Source: Blastomyces gilchristii SLH14081 (taxonomy: Eukaryota; Ascomycota; Eurotiomycetes; Onygenales; Ajellomycetaceae). Taken from it: DNA of 64,000 bases. Location of the stretch: the NCBI RefSeq assembly GCF_000003855.2, contig NW_003101652.1, positions 100,366-164,365 of the forward strand, given 5' to 3'. The notes beneath the pieces were generated by a model that ran no database searches, had not been told where the DNA came from, and saw only the letters and a list, made by a program, of their open reading frames with translations. A program made the translations under genes and the position numbers. Each line of letters begins with the position of its first letter. The stretch's first letter is position 1. Positions 1 to 10,789 of the stretch are shown one piece after another.

Positions 1-2965
1 GATATAGATGAGTCTATTTCATATAAAGCAAAGATTAAGCTTACAACTATTATACTCATTGAGTTTAATTTACAAAGAATTTGAGGTTTACAGCATCTGT
101 GTATGTTAGAACTGATATTAATGAAGTGTTCAGATCTGCAAAGATCACTGTATTATTCAGTAATCATAGTATAATTTAAGAGCTGATAACTTCTCATTCT
201 TCACATCAAGATGATATCTCTGAACACAGAATTCATACAATTATAACACATATAAGAGTGATCATCATTGATAAGAACATCTCTAAGAAATTTTAAGCAG
301 ATGTATTAAACACTGTTATTATAATAACTAATAATACATCTATGTCTACTATACTATACAATGAGAAGTATTAATCTGCAGTTATAAAAGACAAGAAACC
401 TGTCTGCAGCTCTTATACAATCTCTTTTTCAGCTCTGATAAATACTCTGCTGCAGATCTTATATTTTCACAAGCTTGAATTAAATGTCTACACTTATCTT
501 CATGAATTGCAGAAGTCAGTGAATAAACTGTCTACTCAGACTAATCTATATAAACTTATTGAATTTCACAGATATGTGATCTACTGTGTGTGAAGTTCTA
601 CATCAGATAAGCTCATTGATATAAGTAATATGATTTTCTCTGCAAAAGTATAAGAAATATTAAAGAATATAATCATTACTATAACTGCAGAAGCTAATAC
701 TGACTTAATTACTATTATCTATATAATGAAGAATTCTGACACTTCTGATTTTTTAGAATCACACATTTCATGAATATAATCTGTAAAGATCTTTATAACT
801 TACATCTTATTACTGATTACTAATGACTTACTGAAAAGCTTTAAGAATGCAATAGGCTAATCAGAGAGTATAGAGAAATGATAAAGATGTTTAATACAAT
901 ATAAAATAACTGATTTAGAGAGATGAAAGATCTGAATACTTATACTGCAGTCTGATATTTCTGCTGATAAATCTGTGACTCTCAGTTACTAAGTATTTAT
1001 AGAGAAGAATCACTCTGAGAATCTCAATACTAATAAAGACAGTATATTATGAAAGTCTAGATGAGTAGTCTGCAGTAATTAACTTAAGAAAAGCTCAAGA
1101 GAGAAAATGTATATTTCTGTTATAATAAATATAATAAATTGCATAATGTTTATTATTGTGATGAAACACAGATGAACTCTGTATCAAGTTAATATTATAC
1201 TTACCTACTTATATGAACAGCTAGAGAAGACAGTTTATATGTATTAACTCACTGATTTTAAAGTGAGCACTTCACATGCAATAATGTATGCTGTTAAGAG
1301 ATCTCTATATAACTTGAACTCTGTGATAAAAATCTGATATAATTATCTCACAACTCTGCTATAAGAACATGAATTCATTCTCAGTCTGTACAACTCTGAT
1401 CTCTGATAACATAATATACAGAAGAATCTGTATATAACAATTTATATTAATAATCTTCATATTATAACTAAGCAGTCTGTGAACACTGATTGATTGATAA
1501 ATATACTGAATGAAAAGCTTGAGATTAAAGATCTTAAGAAATCTAAAAAGTATCTGAGTATAAAAGTCACTTGTATAAAGAATGAAATTAAATTGATACT
1601 TGAATAATATATTATATACTTAGTACAAGATTTTCATCTTGATGATGCAGTTACTATTCACTTACTCATGAATAAAGACTTATATCTAGATAACTTCTCT
1701 GTATCAGAGAAGAAAAGTGAATTTATAAAGACTTAATATTAATACAGAGTCAGCTATCTGCAGTATTTAACAGTTAAATTACATTTAAACATTGTCTGTG
1801 TGATATCTCTTCTAGCACAGAAGAACTCAGCTCTTATACTGAAAGTATGAAAAGCTCTACTATATATTGTACACTATCTTCATAATACTAAGAATCTGAG
1901 CATATTTTATAAGAGTCTGAACAATGACATGAGCAGCTTACTAAATGTAATGTATACACTGATTAAATACATAGATTTCAACTGAGCTAACTCTCTCAAT
2001 GATAATTGAAAGTCTATATCTGAGTTTGTCTTTAAAGTTGCAGATGTCTCTATATCATGACAATCTATCAAGCAGCTCTGCATATCTCTCAGCTCAAATA
2101 AAGCTGAGTATATGACTCTTAGTGAGATAGTGCATAAGATAATGTAATTGTATAATATAATAATGAACTTATTATTCATTTTAAACAACTTAATCAAGAT
2201 TTATACTGATAATAAGAGTTCAATTAATCTAACTACTATGTAGACTGACTGTGTAACTGTGTCTGAGATCAGAATCAGATTTTTTAATAGTCTTATTACT
2301 AATTCAACTGATCTCATTACACAGTTTTAATATTAAATAGTAGTCTTATACTGTCTCAGTGAGACTTACTATCTACTCTTATCACACTTTTCAAATGAGA
2401 TCATGATTTTCACTTCTTAATTTAAATTATTTTTATTGCTTTAAATAACTTTAAATCTTATTTGAGTATTATTAAAAAGTGTTACTTTTTAAAAAATTAA
2501 AAATAGTCTAAAAAAAACCTTAAAATGTCTAAAAATAGTAACTTTATATCAAGAATGAAACTAAATGAGATTAAATAAGATTACTTTCTCATTTTTTTCA
2601 AGTCATGATTTTATTTTAAGATCTGATATATAGTCACTTTACATATTTTTTTAATAACTAGTCTCAGTGAGATTCATATTAAGAAATGTATGAGATTAGA
2701 TTAAATAAGATTAAATGTGAAATTTATAATCTTAACAGTCAGTCTACTACTGTGACAGTGATAACTGCGTGCAGTAAGTATATTAATACATGATTTCATT
2801 TCTCATGTATACAGCTAAATGAGAGGATTATATCTTTGAAGTACATCTTAACTGAGAAAATGATAGCAGATGAATTAATTAAATCTTTAGATACTATTAT
2901 ATTTCAGTAATTTCTTAATTTATTAGATCTTACAGATGAAAAGGGCCAGAATGCCTGAAATTAAT
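1..2965 (+). mobile_element. Copia-A: RIP-decayed, internally deleted Ty1/copia retrotransposon
   Basis: Conceptual translation, reading TGA as former Trp, gives the C-terminal half of a copia polyprotein. The RT palm is at about 1280-1740; its YVDD box at 1443-1457 now reads Y-I-N-N, so both catalytic Asp became Asn. RNase H follows to 2240 (SISWQS and LSSNKAEYM-like segments). After a MITE the frame resumes at 2747 and ends near 2960 with a MIADELIKSLD motif typical of copia ends. A decayed zinc-knuckle-like Cys/His cluster lies at 1118-1160, only about 150 bp before RT sequence, so protease, integrase and the RT fingers seem deleted. The 5' end is outside the window and I could not find the 3' LTR. 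Non-functional. Copia assignment is secure; the deletion is inferred. Confidence 0.8.
2241..2746 (+). mobile_element. MITE copy A (506-bp hAT-like family) inside Copia-A RNase H
   Basis: Begins tagactgac and ends gtcta, with flanking 8-bp duplications ctactatg and ctactgtg that differ by one G/A transition. It interrupts the Copia-A RNase H reading frame, which continues on the far side. It has no coding capacity. Length and internal order match six other copies here. Eight-bp TSDs and short terminal inverted repeats (about 8 bp, tagactgr) fit the hAT superfamily, though tagac is not a perfect hAT consensus start. This copy is RIP-mutated. Confidence 0.9.
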
Positions 2966-3147
2966 ATATATAGCATAATTTGAAGAGACTCAGAGACTGC
3001 ATGACAGGCTTTTCTATATAGCATTTGAAGATAATCACAGTGTTAAGATCTCGCACAGTGATGTGAGAGAGAGTGTAGTAGCAGCCGCCTTGATAATGTT
3101 ACTCTAGCAATCGCTCCGCCTGCACGTGATCTCTTATGTTATATAAT
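2966..3147. other. Flank between Copia-A end and Copia-B
   Basis: A partly unmutated stretch in which CCGCC- and CGCTCCGCC-like clusters survive at about 3088-3125, beside AT-rich DNA. It may hold the remains of the Copia-A 3' LTR, but no second LTR copy is available to prove it. No gene seen. Confidence 0.4.
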
Positions 3148-3288
3148 TGTTGCTGATTACTACACCTACTGTTGATGATTACTACATCTACTCTAGTCAT
3201 GTACCATCTCAATCTATTCATTTAGTGTAACTCACATAGTTAGATTACAATATAACACAACAATATTATTCTTCAAGAGGTTATGAAG
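3148..3288 (+). repeat. Copia-B 5' LTR (141 bp)
   Basis: Aligns with the 3' LTR by C-to-T and G-to-A changes only, for example catgtacc here against cacgtgcc at the 3' end. The first 22 bp are duplicated in tandem (3148-3169 and 3170-3191). The outer unit keeps acctac while the inner one is mutated to atctac. The likely primer-binding region starts at 3289 (ggttatgaagctc); I did not match it to a specific tRNA. Confidence 0.85.
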
Positions 3289-3499
3289 CTCTTCGCAAGT
3301 AATGAATAACTGTAATAACATGTCAACTACATCTTCATGTATCATTACATGTGTCTAGATGTTTTTTATTGATTAATTGAACTCATGATTAATCTAAGAT
3401 TCAGAGGGACACCTGACTTAACAAAAGAATATATATCTTCAAGACAAAGAAATGAGAAAACATCAGAGCAGTAAATGCAAGATCACAGATCACTATCAA

Positions 3500-4640
3500 C
3501 ATTAATAACAAATTAGAAGATGACTCTCAGAGCATTTGAGCTGAATGAAATCATCACAGAAGAACAGTCTGACAAGTTCAATATATATAAAGATCTGATT
3601 GAAGGCATCATCAGTGAGATGTCAGGTAATGCAGAGGGCTCAAGTAGCTGAAATGACAATGACTCAGTGAGTGAAAAGACTTATATAAGGCTTGAAATTG
3701 CAAGACTTCAGCATAAGGTTGAGCATATGAAGATCAGTAAAGGTGAGACTCTTGTAAGTGATGAGATGAGAGTGAATCTGACAGAATATCTTCAATAAAA
3801 AGAGAAGACATCTGTTATAATAAAAGTTCTTGAAGAATTCAGAAGCTAAGTAAGACTCATCAAAAGACTGATAGTTCTCACTAAATTCATTAACTACTTA
3901 ATATGAAGAGAGGAAATTCTTTTGACTGCAGAGCAGTCTGAAACTGATAATATTCTTGAAGATAATGATCTTGATAAGAATGTTACTATAAACATGCAAT
4001 GTTTCTGAAAAGAACACAATCTTTGATTATACAATTACATATGATCTGCAATTGTCTCACAGATCAAGACTCATTTCACTATACTCAAGAAGTTCAAATT
4101 ATCAGCTTATACTCTATGAACTATCATAGAGAATAACTTTTCTGAGAGACCTGCTGTACACAGAACTCATTTATTTAAAAAGCTTATTAAAATAATCTTT
4201 AAAAGTAAAGAATCTGACAGAGCTTTCATTGAATAATTAATTATTATCAGAACTGATTATATTCATCTGAAATATAAGATTGAAGATGTCATATTTTTCA
4301 ATAGATTACTGACAGAAGTTAATAGAGATTGAGCATTCTTTATAAAGAATAGAATGAATCAGATTAATAAGAACAATTCAAGACCTTTAGAAGAAGACTT
4401 TATAAAGTTATACTGTGACATACTTCTACACCTTTCTACTGTGAAAAATAGTAGTACTGAATTCACAAAAAATCCTGCAAATAATGCTCAAGACAAGAAT
4501 AAGAAAGACAAGAACAAAGACAATGACAAGAATAAGAACACTGAATTCAAACCTAAACATAGAAGTAATGATGTAAGAACCTGCTATCATTGTCAAAAGA
4601 TTGATCATATTCAGACTAACTGTTGAAAGAAATACTCTGA
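3500..4640 (+). pseudogene. Copia-B gag remnant with CCHC zinc knuckle
   Basis: The frame opens near 3500 (LTTLTAFELNEI-like) and runs through several TGA and TAA codons. A 90-residue open stretch at 4354-4626 is K/N/D-rich and ends in the nucleocapsid knuckle CYHCQKIDHIQTNC, a CX2CX4HX4C pattern with all four ligands intact. In copia elements Gag packages element RNA in cytoplasmic particles. Nonsense codons upstream of the knuckle make this a pseudogene. Confidence 0.8.
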
Positions 4641-4789
4641 GAAACATTCTTCAAACTTCAATATGAATAGAAACAAGAATAAAGACAAGAATGCAGAGAA
4701 TACAGATGCTGCTTCTATTCACAATGTTATAAAGCAAGTATTTTGCATCAAAGAAAAGATCTATACAAGTAATCAGATAGAAAAAGATA

Positions 4790-7700
4790 CCTGAATTCTA
4801 GACTCTGAATCAGATACTTATGTCACATCTCACAGAAATCTTGTCATGACAAAACCTCAGAAGATGAAAGTGATGTTGAAAATGACAGACAGAACAGTAG
4901 TCTCAGCTATAACTATAGAGAATATCAAGATATCTGTTGAAGAAGCAGATATGCTGCTAAGCAGCATTTATTATATTTCAAAATTGAAAGTGAACCTTAT
5001 GAGCATGAGTAAGCTCATACATCAAGATTATATCTTCAAATAACTGATATATGAAAATAATCATATCATATTGCTTATATCTTCTGATAGAATGTTCTCA
5101 TTTACTACAAGATTGAATGACAGAAATATCTATGAGATAGAAAAGCCAGTTATATACAGAGACTTGATTCAATTCACTATGCTTAATAATGATTTTAAAC
5201 CTGTGAATACACTGTGAATAAAGAGTAATAATGCAATATTAACACTATCTGACAAGAATGATACAAAGATTATAAAACTTATAATAATGTAATGACATCA
5301 AAAGCTAGAACATCTGAATCTTATAAATATTATAAAAATAATGACAGATTTATATCTAGAAATGAGAATTATTAATCAATAAGCTTTATCATTCTGCAAA
5401 GTCTGTGTTCAGATAAAAATAACATATTCAATCTTTATATCTATGACACAAGCTGTCAAGCTGATAATGAGATTCTTCATTAATCTGACAGAGAGTGAAA
5501 AAACACTTTTCAATGAGAATGATACTCTCACTAGAGAGAGTGTAAGCTACTGATTAAGTATAACAGACAATATAACTCATTATAGATGAATAATTCTTAT
5601 AATGAGAAAGAGAGAATCTACTGCAAGATTAATGAACTTCATCACAGGTATTAAGATAACTACATAATATCAAGTTAGAACTCTATACTGAGATGATGAT
5701 GAAGAGTTTAAAAGTCAAGAACTTAAAACCTACTGTCAGAGCAAAGAAATAGCATATGAAATGACTACATCTGACACATTATAATCAAATGACTCAGTGA
5801 AATGTGCAAATTGAATAGTTGCAGAAAAGACACAAAGTCTACTATTTAATAGTGAATTAGAAAGAGAACTTTGAGATGAAGCAATGTAAGTTATAATCAT
5901 AATAATCAATATATTCTCAACATTAACAAAGATATTTGAATATAAGAAAGAAATATCACTTATATCTTTTAAAGTATGAACTGAGATGCAATCTTCTGTT
6001 CATTGAATACAGAGATGAGGATGCAAGATCTACAAGAAGAATTTAAAAGTATTGAATAAACTCACAGATAGAACTGATGACAGGAAATAACAGCTGATTG
6101 AATATTAAGAATTATATCAATATTATGTATGAAATCCTGTTGCACATTATCTTGAGATTGCATGAGATATCATATTTGATGAAGCTCTTGACATGAGTGC
6201 AAATACATCTGTAAATACAGTGAGAGAATTCAATAAATTGTCTAATGAATTGAACATTCTAAATGTCAGAGAGAGATAACAGCACTGCTTACTATAATAT
6301 CTAGTAAAGAAAAAGTCAGATGTTTTAAAGATGATTATTAATGAAGACTTAGAGAGTATAATTGATTCAATCTATCTTCTAGATAATGAGATACAGCTTA
6401 TTATAAATGAAGAGTCTGAAGACTTTATTAATAAGAATGATTCTATTGTAAGTGTTCTGACAGATTAATCAACTATACTAACAGAAGTCAAAAGAAGTTC
6501 AGACTGAGACTATTAACATGAGACAATAAAAAAGAAGATTAAGATATTTGAATAGAAGAAGATATATATTATTATTAAGAAGGCTCTGAAAATGAATATT
6601 CTTACAGATAAATAAGTATATAATCAGAAATTCAATAATAAGAGAGAAATCATTTATTTTAGAGCTCACTGAGTAATTAGAGAGTTCTTACAATAGCAGA
6701 GTATTCATTATACAAGATTATATACTGCAGTGATATCAGGGTCTATATTATACAGTCTATTCACTATATCAACTGCTAAAGAATGAAAGATTAAATCAAT
6801 TGACTATATATTTATATTTTTGAATAACATACTATCACAGAATAAGATGATCTATATACAACTACTCACAGATGTTAAGTATAACAGAGAAAGCTTGATG
6901 AGATTACTTTATCAGAGTCTATATAAAATAAAGCAGACTGTAAGAATATGATATTTCCTTATAACAGAGTATCTGACTACATTGAGATTCAAGATATTAT
7001 CTTATAACAGCAGATTTCTATATCACTCTATTCATAAGATCTATCTGACATTGCATGTCAATGATTGTCAGATGACAGAATCTCAAGAACAGCAATTAGA
7101 CTGAGTATTAAAAGAGATTGTAAAGAGATTTAAGACAAAGAATATTAAAGAGACTAAGTCATATCTTGAAATAAAGATTAAATATCAGAGAAATAACAAT
7201 CTAACAGTTATACAGAGCTGTTATATTAAGAAGATTCTTAAAGATTTCAGTATGAATAAGATAAATTCTATGAGAATCTCAATAATAACAGGTATATAAC
7301 TGAAGTTTTCATCTGATGAAAATGATGAATTGAATAATAACTTTACAGCTATAAGATATTATCAAGAATTGAAATCATTGCAGTATTTAATCTCAAGCAG
7401 TCAGTCAGATCTGATATTCACAGTTAACTATCTCTTACATTTTAACTTATATTCACACAAAGTATGTTGAGCAGCATTGAAGCATGTTCTACATTATATC
7501 AAGAAGATAAAAAACCATAGCATATTATACAGAAAGAAGATCAGTGATATAAGTCTGAGTTCTGTGATATACTGTGATTCAGACTGAGTAAGAGCAGATT
7601 CTCAATATAAATTAACTACTGACTATGTTATATTAATTAATGAGTCATCAATCTCATGACAGTTGCAGAGACAGACATCTATCATTAAATCAATTACAGA

Positions 7701-8049
7701 AGCTGAATATATTATAGCTAGTGAGACAGCTTATGAGATAATCTGATTGAATAATATATTATATGATACTGAGTTGATAAATAATGAAAAAGTGAAAATA
7801 TGCTCATATCTATAAGTTGATAATAAGAGAGTAATTGATCTAGCAAAGAAAGAATTCTTAACACAAAGATCATACTATATCAAGATTAAATATCATATTC
7901 TCTACAACTTGATTAAAAAAGAGAAAATCATGATGAAACATGTTAATTCTATAGTAAACATAGCTGATGAGCTCATCAAGTCACTGACAAAGCCTGCATT
8001 TGAAGATTTTGTCAAAAGAATTGATTTGAAAGAGATTAGAAAGAAATGA
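4790..8049 (+). pseudogene. Copia-B pol remnant (PR-IN-RT-RH)
   Basis: The protease motif at about 4793-4825 reads TGA-ILDSES, where intact copia has W-ILDSGA, so Trp is lost and the active-site Gly became Glu. The integrase lead-in YYISKLKVNLMSMSKL is at 4970-5025, like the usual LYVPGLKVNLLSVSRL. RT and RNase H follow at about 6700-8050: YCDSDW near 7570, a TEAEY box near 7700, KIKYHILYNLI near 7885 and ADELIKSLTK near 7965. Dozens of TGA codons fall where Trp is expected. Catalytically dead. Confidence 0.85.
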
Positions 8050-8245
8050 TTGAATGATAATAATAATACAGTAAATCAATGAATTTTGTATATATTTCTT
8101 GATTTTTACAGTTATTGCTGTACAGACACCTTTCCTAATGAGGAAATCAGGGTCTGATTCATGTAATTAATTATTATTGCATTTTTGAAAGATTTGAGGA
8201 TGGAGGAGGCCCCGGGTGGCGGCTTATTATAGGCCACAGTGTAGC

Positions 8246-8254
8246 AAGGGGGGG
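8246..8254 (+). other. Polypurine tract of Copia-B
   Basis: The run aaggggggg ends immediately before the tgttgg start of the 3' LTR, where plus-strand synthesis is primed in LTR elements. It survives unmutated although GG is otherwise almost absent from the interior. Confidence 0.75.
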
Positions 8255-8457
8255 TGTTGGTGATTACTACACCTACCCTAGTCACGTGCCACCCCAACCT
8301 ATCCATTTAGTGTAACTCGCGTAGTTAGATTACAACACAACACAACAACGTTATCCTCCAAGACCTACTCTAGTCACGTGCCACCCCAACCTATTCATTT
8401 AGTTTGTAACTCGCGTAGTTAGATTACAACACAACACAACAACGTTATCCTTCAAGA
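8255..8457 (+). repeat. Copia-B 3' LTR (203 bp) with internal tandem duplication
   Basis: Starts tgttggtgatt. A unit of about 94 bp, from cctac to caaga, occurs twice (8269-8363 and 8364-8457), which explains the extra length over the 5' LTR. The sequence is unmutated, keeping cacgtgccacccc and cgcgtag, and so gives the ancestral state for reading the mutation spectrum of the 5' LTR. Confidence 0.85.
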
Positions 8458-8462
8458 ATAAT

Positions 8463-9512
8463 GTAGCTAGCTGCTCCCATAATAATAGGAGAATCAACCT
8501 TTCCCACTTACAATGGAAGCGTGTCATTACGAGCTTGGTCCCAAGTCTGACTGATCTCGGGCCGCAAGTTTCTCCACGTGGGTCCGCAAAAAGACATCCT
8601 AGAGCCACCGTAGCCATTTCTTATATATGACGCAAACCTGAAACAAAATGGGAGATATTGAAACGAGTCATATGATATATTCAAAGAGCCAGTGCTATAT
8701 ACACCCAGTTCTTTGATCGCTTCTAACCCTCATCACCAGCTGGCGTACAGAGAGAATCTATCGTCATGCTCTACTACTTCTTTCATTTCAATCTCTTTCA
8801 ACCAGCCAGCGGGTAGACGCCTGCTGCCGCGCCCCACCAGTTTCAACCCTTCCAACCCAGGGGTAGACTGGCCGCCGGGACCATGAATTTCACATTTGGT
8901 TCTATTTGGTCTGGTCCCATACATTTCTTGGCGTGAATCCCCGCTGGGACTAGTCATTAAAAAAACATGCAAAGTGATAACTATATATGAGATCTTAAAA
9001 TGAAATCATGACTTGAAAAAAATGAGAAAGTGATCTCATTTAATCTCATTTAGTCTCATTCTTGATATAAAGTTACTATTTTTAGACATTTTAAGGTTTT
9101 TTTTAGACTATTTTTAATTTTTTAAAAAGTAACACTTTTTGATAACACTTAAATGAGATTTAAAGTCATTTAAAGCAATAAAAATAATTTAAATTGAGAA
9201 GTGAAAATCATGATCTTATTTAGAAAATGTGATAAGAGTAGACAGTAAGTCTCACTGAAACAGTATGAGACTACTATCTAATGTTAAAACTGTGTAATGG
9301 GATCAGTTGAATTGGTAATGACACTATCAAAAAATCTGGTCCTGGTCCCAGACACGGTCACACGGTCAGTCTACCCAGGGGCCGAGATGAACCAGAATGA
9401 CACTCTACCGCCTTCAAACAGTTCACATGAGTCTCAAAGCCATCCCCCCAAGAAAAGACGAAGAAATGTCGACACGGATAAACAATGGAAATCGCCTGTA
9501 ATCTGCCAATGA
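8463..9512 (+). pseudogene. Promoter, leader and first exon of a truncated gene, possibly a transcription factor
   Basis: Unmutated, with a promoter-like layout: a TATA-like tgctatatac near 8691, then a C/T-rich leader. MITE copy B splits the leader at 8864-9373. With the MITE and one TSD ignored, the leader runs into an ATG at 9387 that opens 41 codons to a TGA at 9510-9512. The peptide has a basic NLS-like stretch, PPKKRRRN, like the N-termini of many fungal Zn2Cys6 regulators. No Cys6 cluster follows, so either an intron starts here or the gene is truncated. Family assignment is inference only. Confidence 0.35.
8864..9373 (-). mobile_element. MITE copy B (510 bp), unmutated reference copy
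   Basis: Reverse orientation relative to copy A. Flanked by a perfect 8-bp TSD, cccagggg (8856-8863 and 9374-9381). It keeps GG, CC and CG (tagactggccgccggga at its left end, cacggtcacacggtcagtcta at its right), so with copy C it is close to the ancestral sequence. The end shows subterminal direct repeats of accgtgtg type. Confidence 0.93.
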
Positions 9513-10310
9513 ACGAAATTATCCCTGGCCTACAAAGATGAACCTTTGTCAAACATCATTGGAGGGGCATTAGTGCCAAATCCAAATAGCCCCTCGTCAC
9601 GTGATGAGTGACGTCGCGCCGCCGTCTGCGTTTGGCATAGCGATATTAAAGACACAGAGGCCTAGGTAGCGATGGTTCTCGCACGAAGGATGCTCAAAAG
9701 GAAAAGCATATGTTCTCTATCTAGCGCAGGGCCTGCCTTGTTTTGAATTTCTGTCGTACATGCATGGATATTTTCTTCCTCTTTGGAAAGTTTAATAAGC
9801 TTGTAAACATCTTTAGCCTATTAGCAGATGACACAGAAATCACTGTAGGATAGAAGCGAGGGTTTGTTGTATTACGTGAGGGTATAGTACCATGGGTTGG
9901 GATTGCCGGCAGAGCGATGGAGAGATAAATGTAGGGGAGATTGAGATGCCATGTGTGTTAGGTTAAAGCCATGGTTTCTTGGAGCCGATTTTCCACTACT
10001 TTGCCTGCCTCGTTTGTTTCCTTGTTTGCTTCGCCCCTTCGTTTGATCTTGTTTGCTTGTCATATTCATTCCGGCCTAGAAGCTCTATTGATATGGCCTA
10101 TCACATTCCAGTCCTCCCACAGCTATGGCTCTGTCCTTTTGCTTTTCTTCGAATCAGTATATACCTAGAAACCCGCCTGATTTGCAATAGGGGGGTTTCC
10201 ATTCACAGAGTGGCCGGGATTTTCCATCAGTTTCTGAAAGCCACCTAATAAGGGGATTTGCATCTTTGTGGGTTGTTTCCATTCACAGAGTGGCTGGGGT
10301 TTTCCATCAG
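9513..10310. other. Unmutated intergenic DNA with repeats shared elsewhere
   Basis: No convincing gene. About 60 bp near 9640-9700 (gcgatattaaaga...caga, then taggt-gcgat) matches 40104-40165 imperfectly, so it is a dispersed repeat. A 37-bp segment starting tttccattcacagagtggc occurs twice in direct orientation (about 10195-10231 and 10277-10313). The open stretch from 9971 is low-complexity and hydrophobic and not believable as a gene. Confidence 0.5.
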
Positions 10311-10473
10311 TGGATTTGATCGGCGTGCCTAAGGACGTGGGAGGTATGCTCACCGGAGGGGTCACTCGCCAGACAGTGGCAATGAGGTTGAGGACGGTTT
10401 TCTAGATGTCCACATCGGTCGCATTTTGGATTACAAGCCGCGCCAACGCTTGACAGTAGTCATAGGTGAAGTA
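10311..10473 (-). pseudogene. FunK1-type kinase N-terminal fragment
   Basis: The minus-strand translation includes YDYCQALARLVIQNATDVDI, a TAG, then KTVLNLIATVWRVTPPVSI. It parallels the FunK1 gene at 18825 onward (LVIQRPL...FNVWKTVFNLIDNIS...SPVNIS). The TAG sits where the paralogue has Trp. The fragment is cut off at both ends and is otherwise unmutated. It belongs to the N-terminal, non-catalytic part of the FunK1 family. Confidence 0.55.
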
Positions 10474-10789
10474 AGCTTGTTAGAGGCGTCTAAATAAACC
10501 AACAAAATCAGAAGCAAGGATTTCATCCCCACCCTCTAATTCCATCCTCGGATGTATACCATTGTTAAAAGTTAGCCTATAATAATAGTTGCTCTCTTGT
10601 ACTGCGTAATGTGCAGGTAGAATTATGTCACGTGCATGCCTGGCCGCTGTGCTCAACAGATACTCGGGACCTCGGAGAAATCCTTACCGGAAAAACGTAG
10701 GCTTATTATATGACTGGGTTATGGTTGTTCCGCTGTGCCAGTCGCCGACACCATCACTGAACTGTAAAATATAATATAATGGTGGATTA
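10474..10789. other. Unmutated intergenic DNA up to the AT-rich boundary
   Basis: No gene seen. Composition changes sharply to the mutated state near 10790. A motif aatggtggat plus atcactgtaaa near the boundary recurs in the same orientation at 18249-18282 on the far side of the mutated block, so these may be linked junction sequences. Confidence 0.5.

Larger units (their letters stand above)
3148..8457 (+). mobile_element. Copia-B: complete Ty1/copia retrotransposon, RIP-decayed
   Basis: Bounded by a perfect 5-bp target duplication, ataat (3143-3147 and 8458-8462). LTRs start tgttg and end caaga. Gag with a CCHC knuckle, protease, integrase, RT and RNase H lie in copia order on the plus strand, and a polypurine tract abuts the 3' LTR. 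The interior has lost nearly all CC, GG and CG, and most Trp codons are TGA. The 3' end (about 8190-8457) and the outermost 5' LTR edge are unmutated. The element is intact in structure but dead in coding. Confidence 0.92.
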
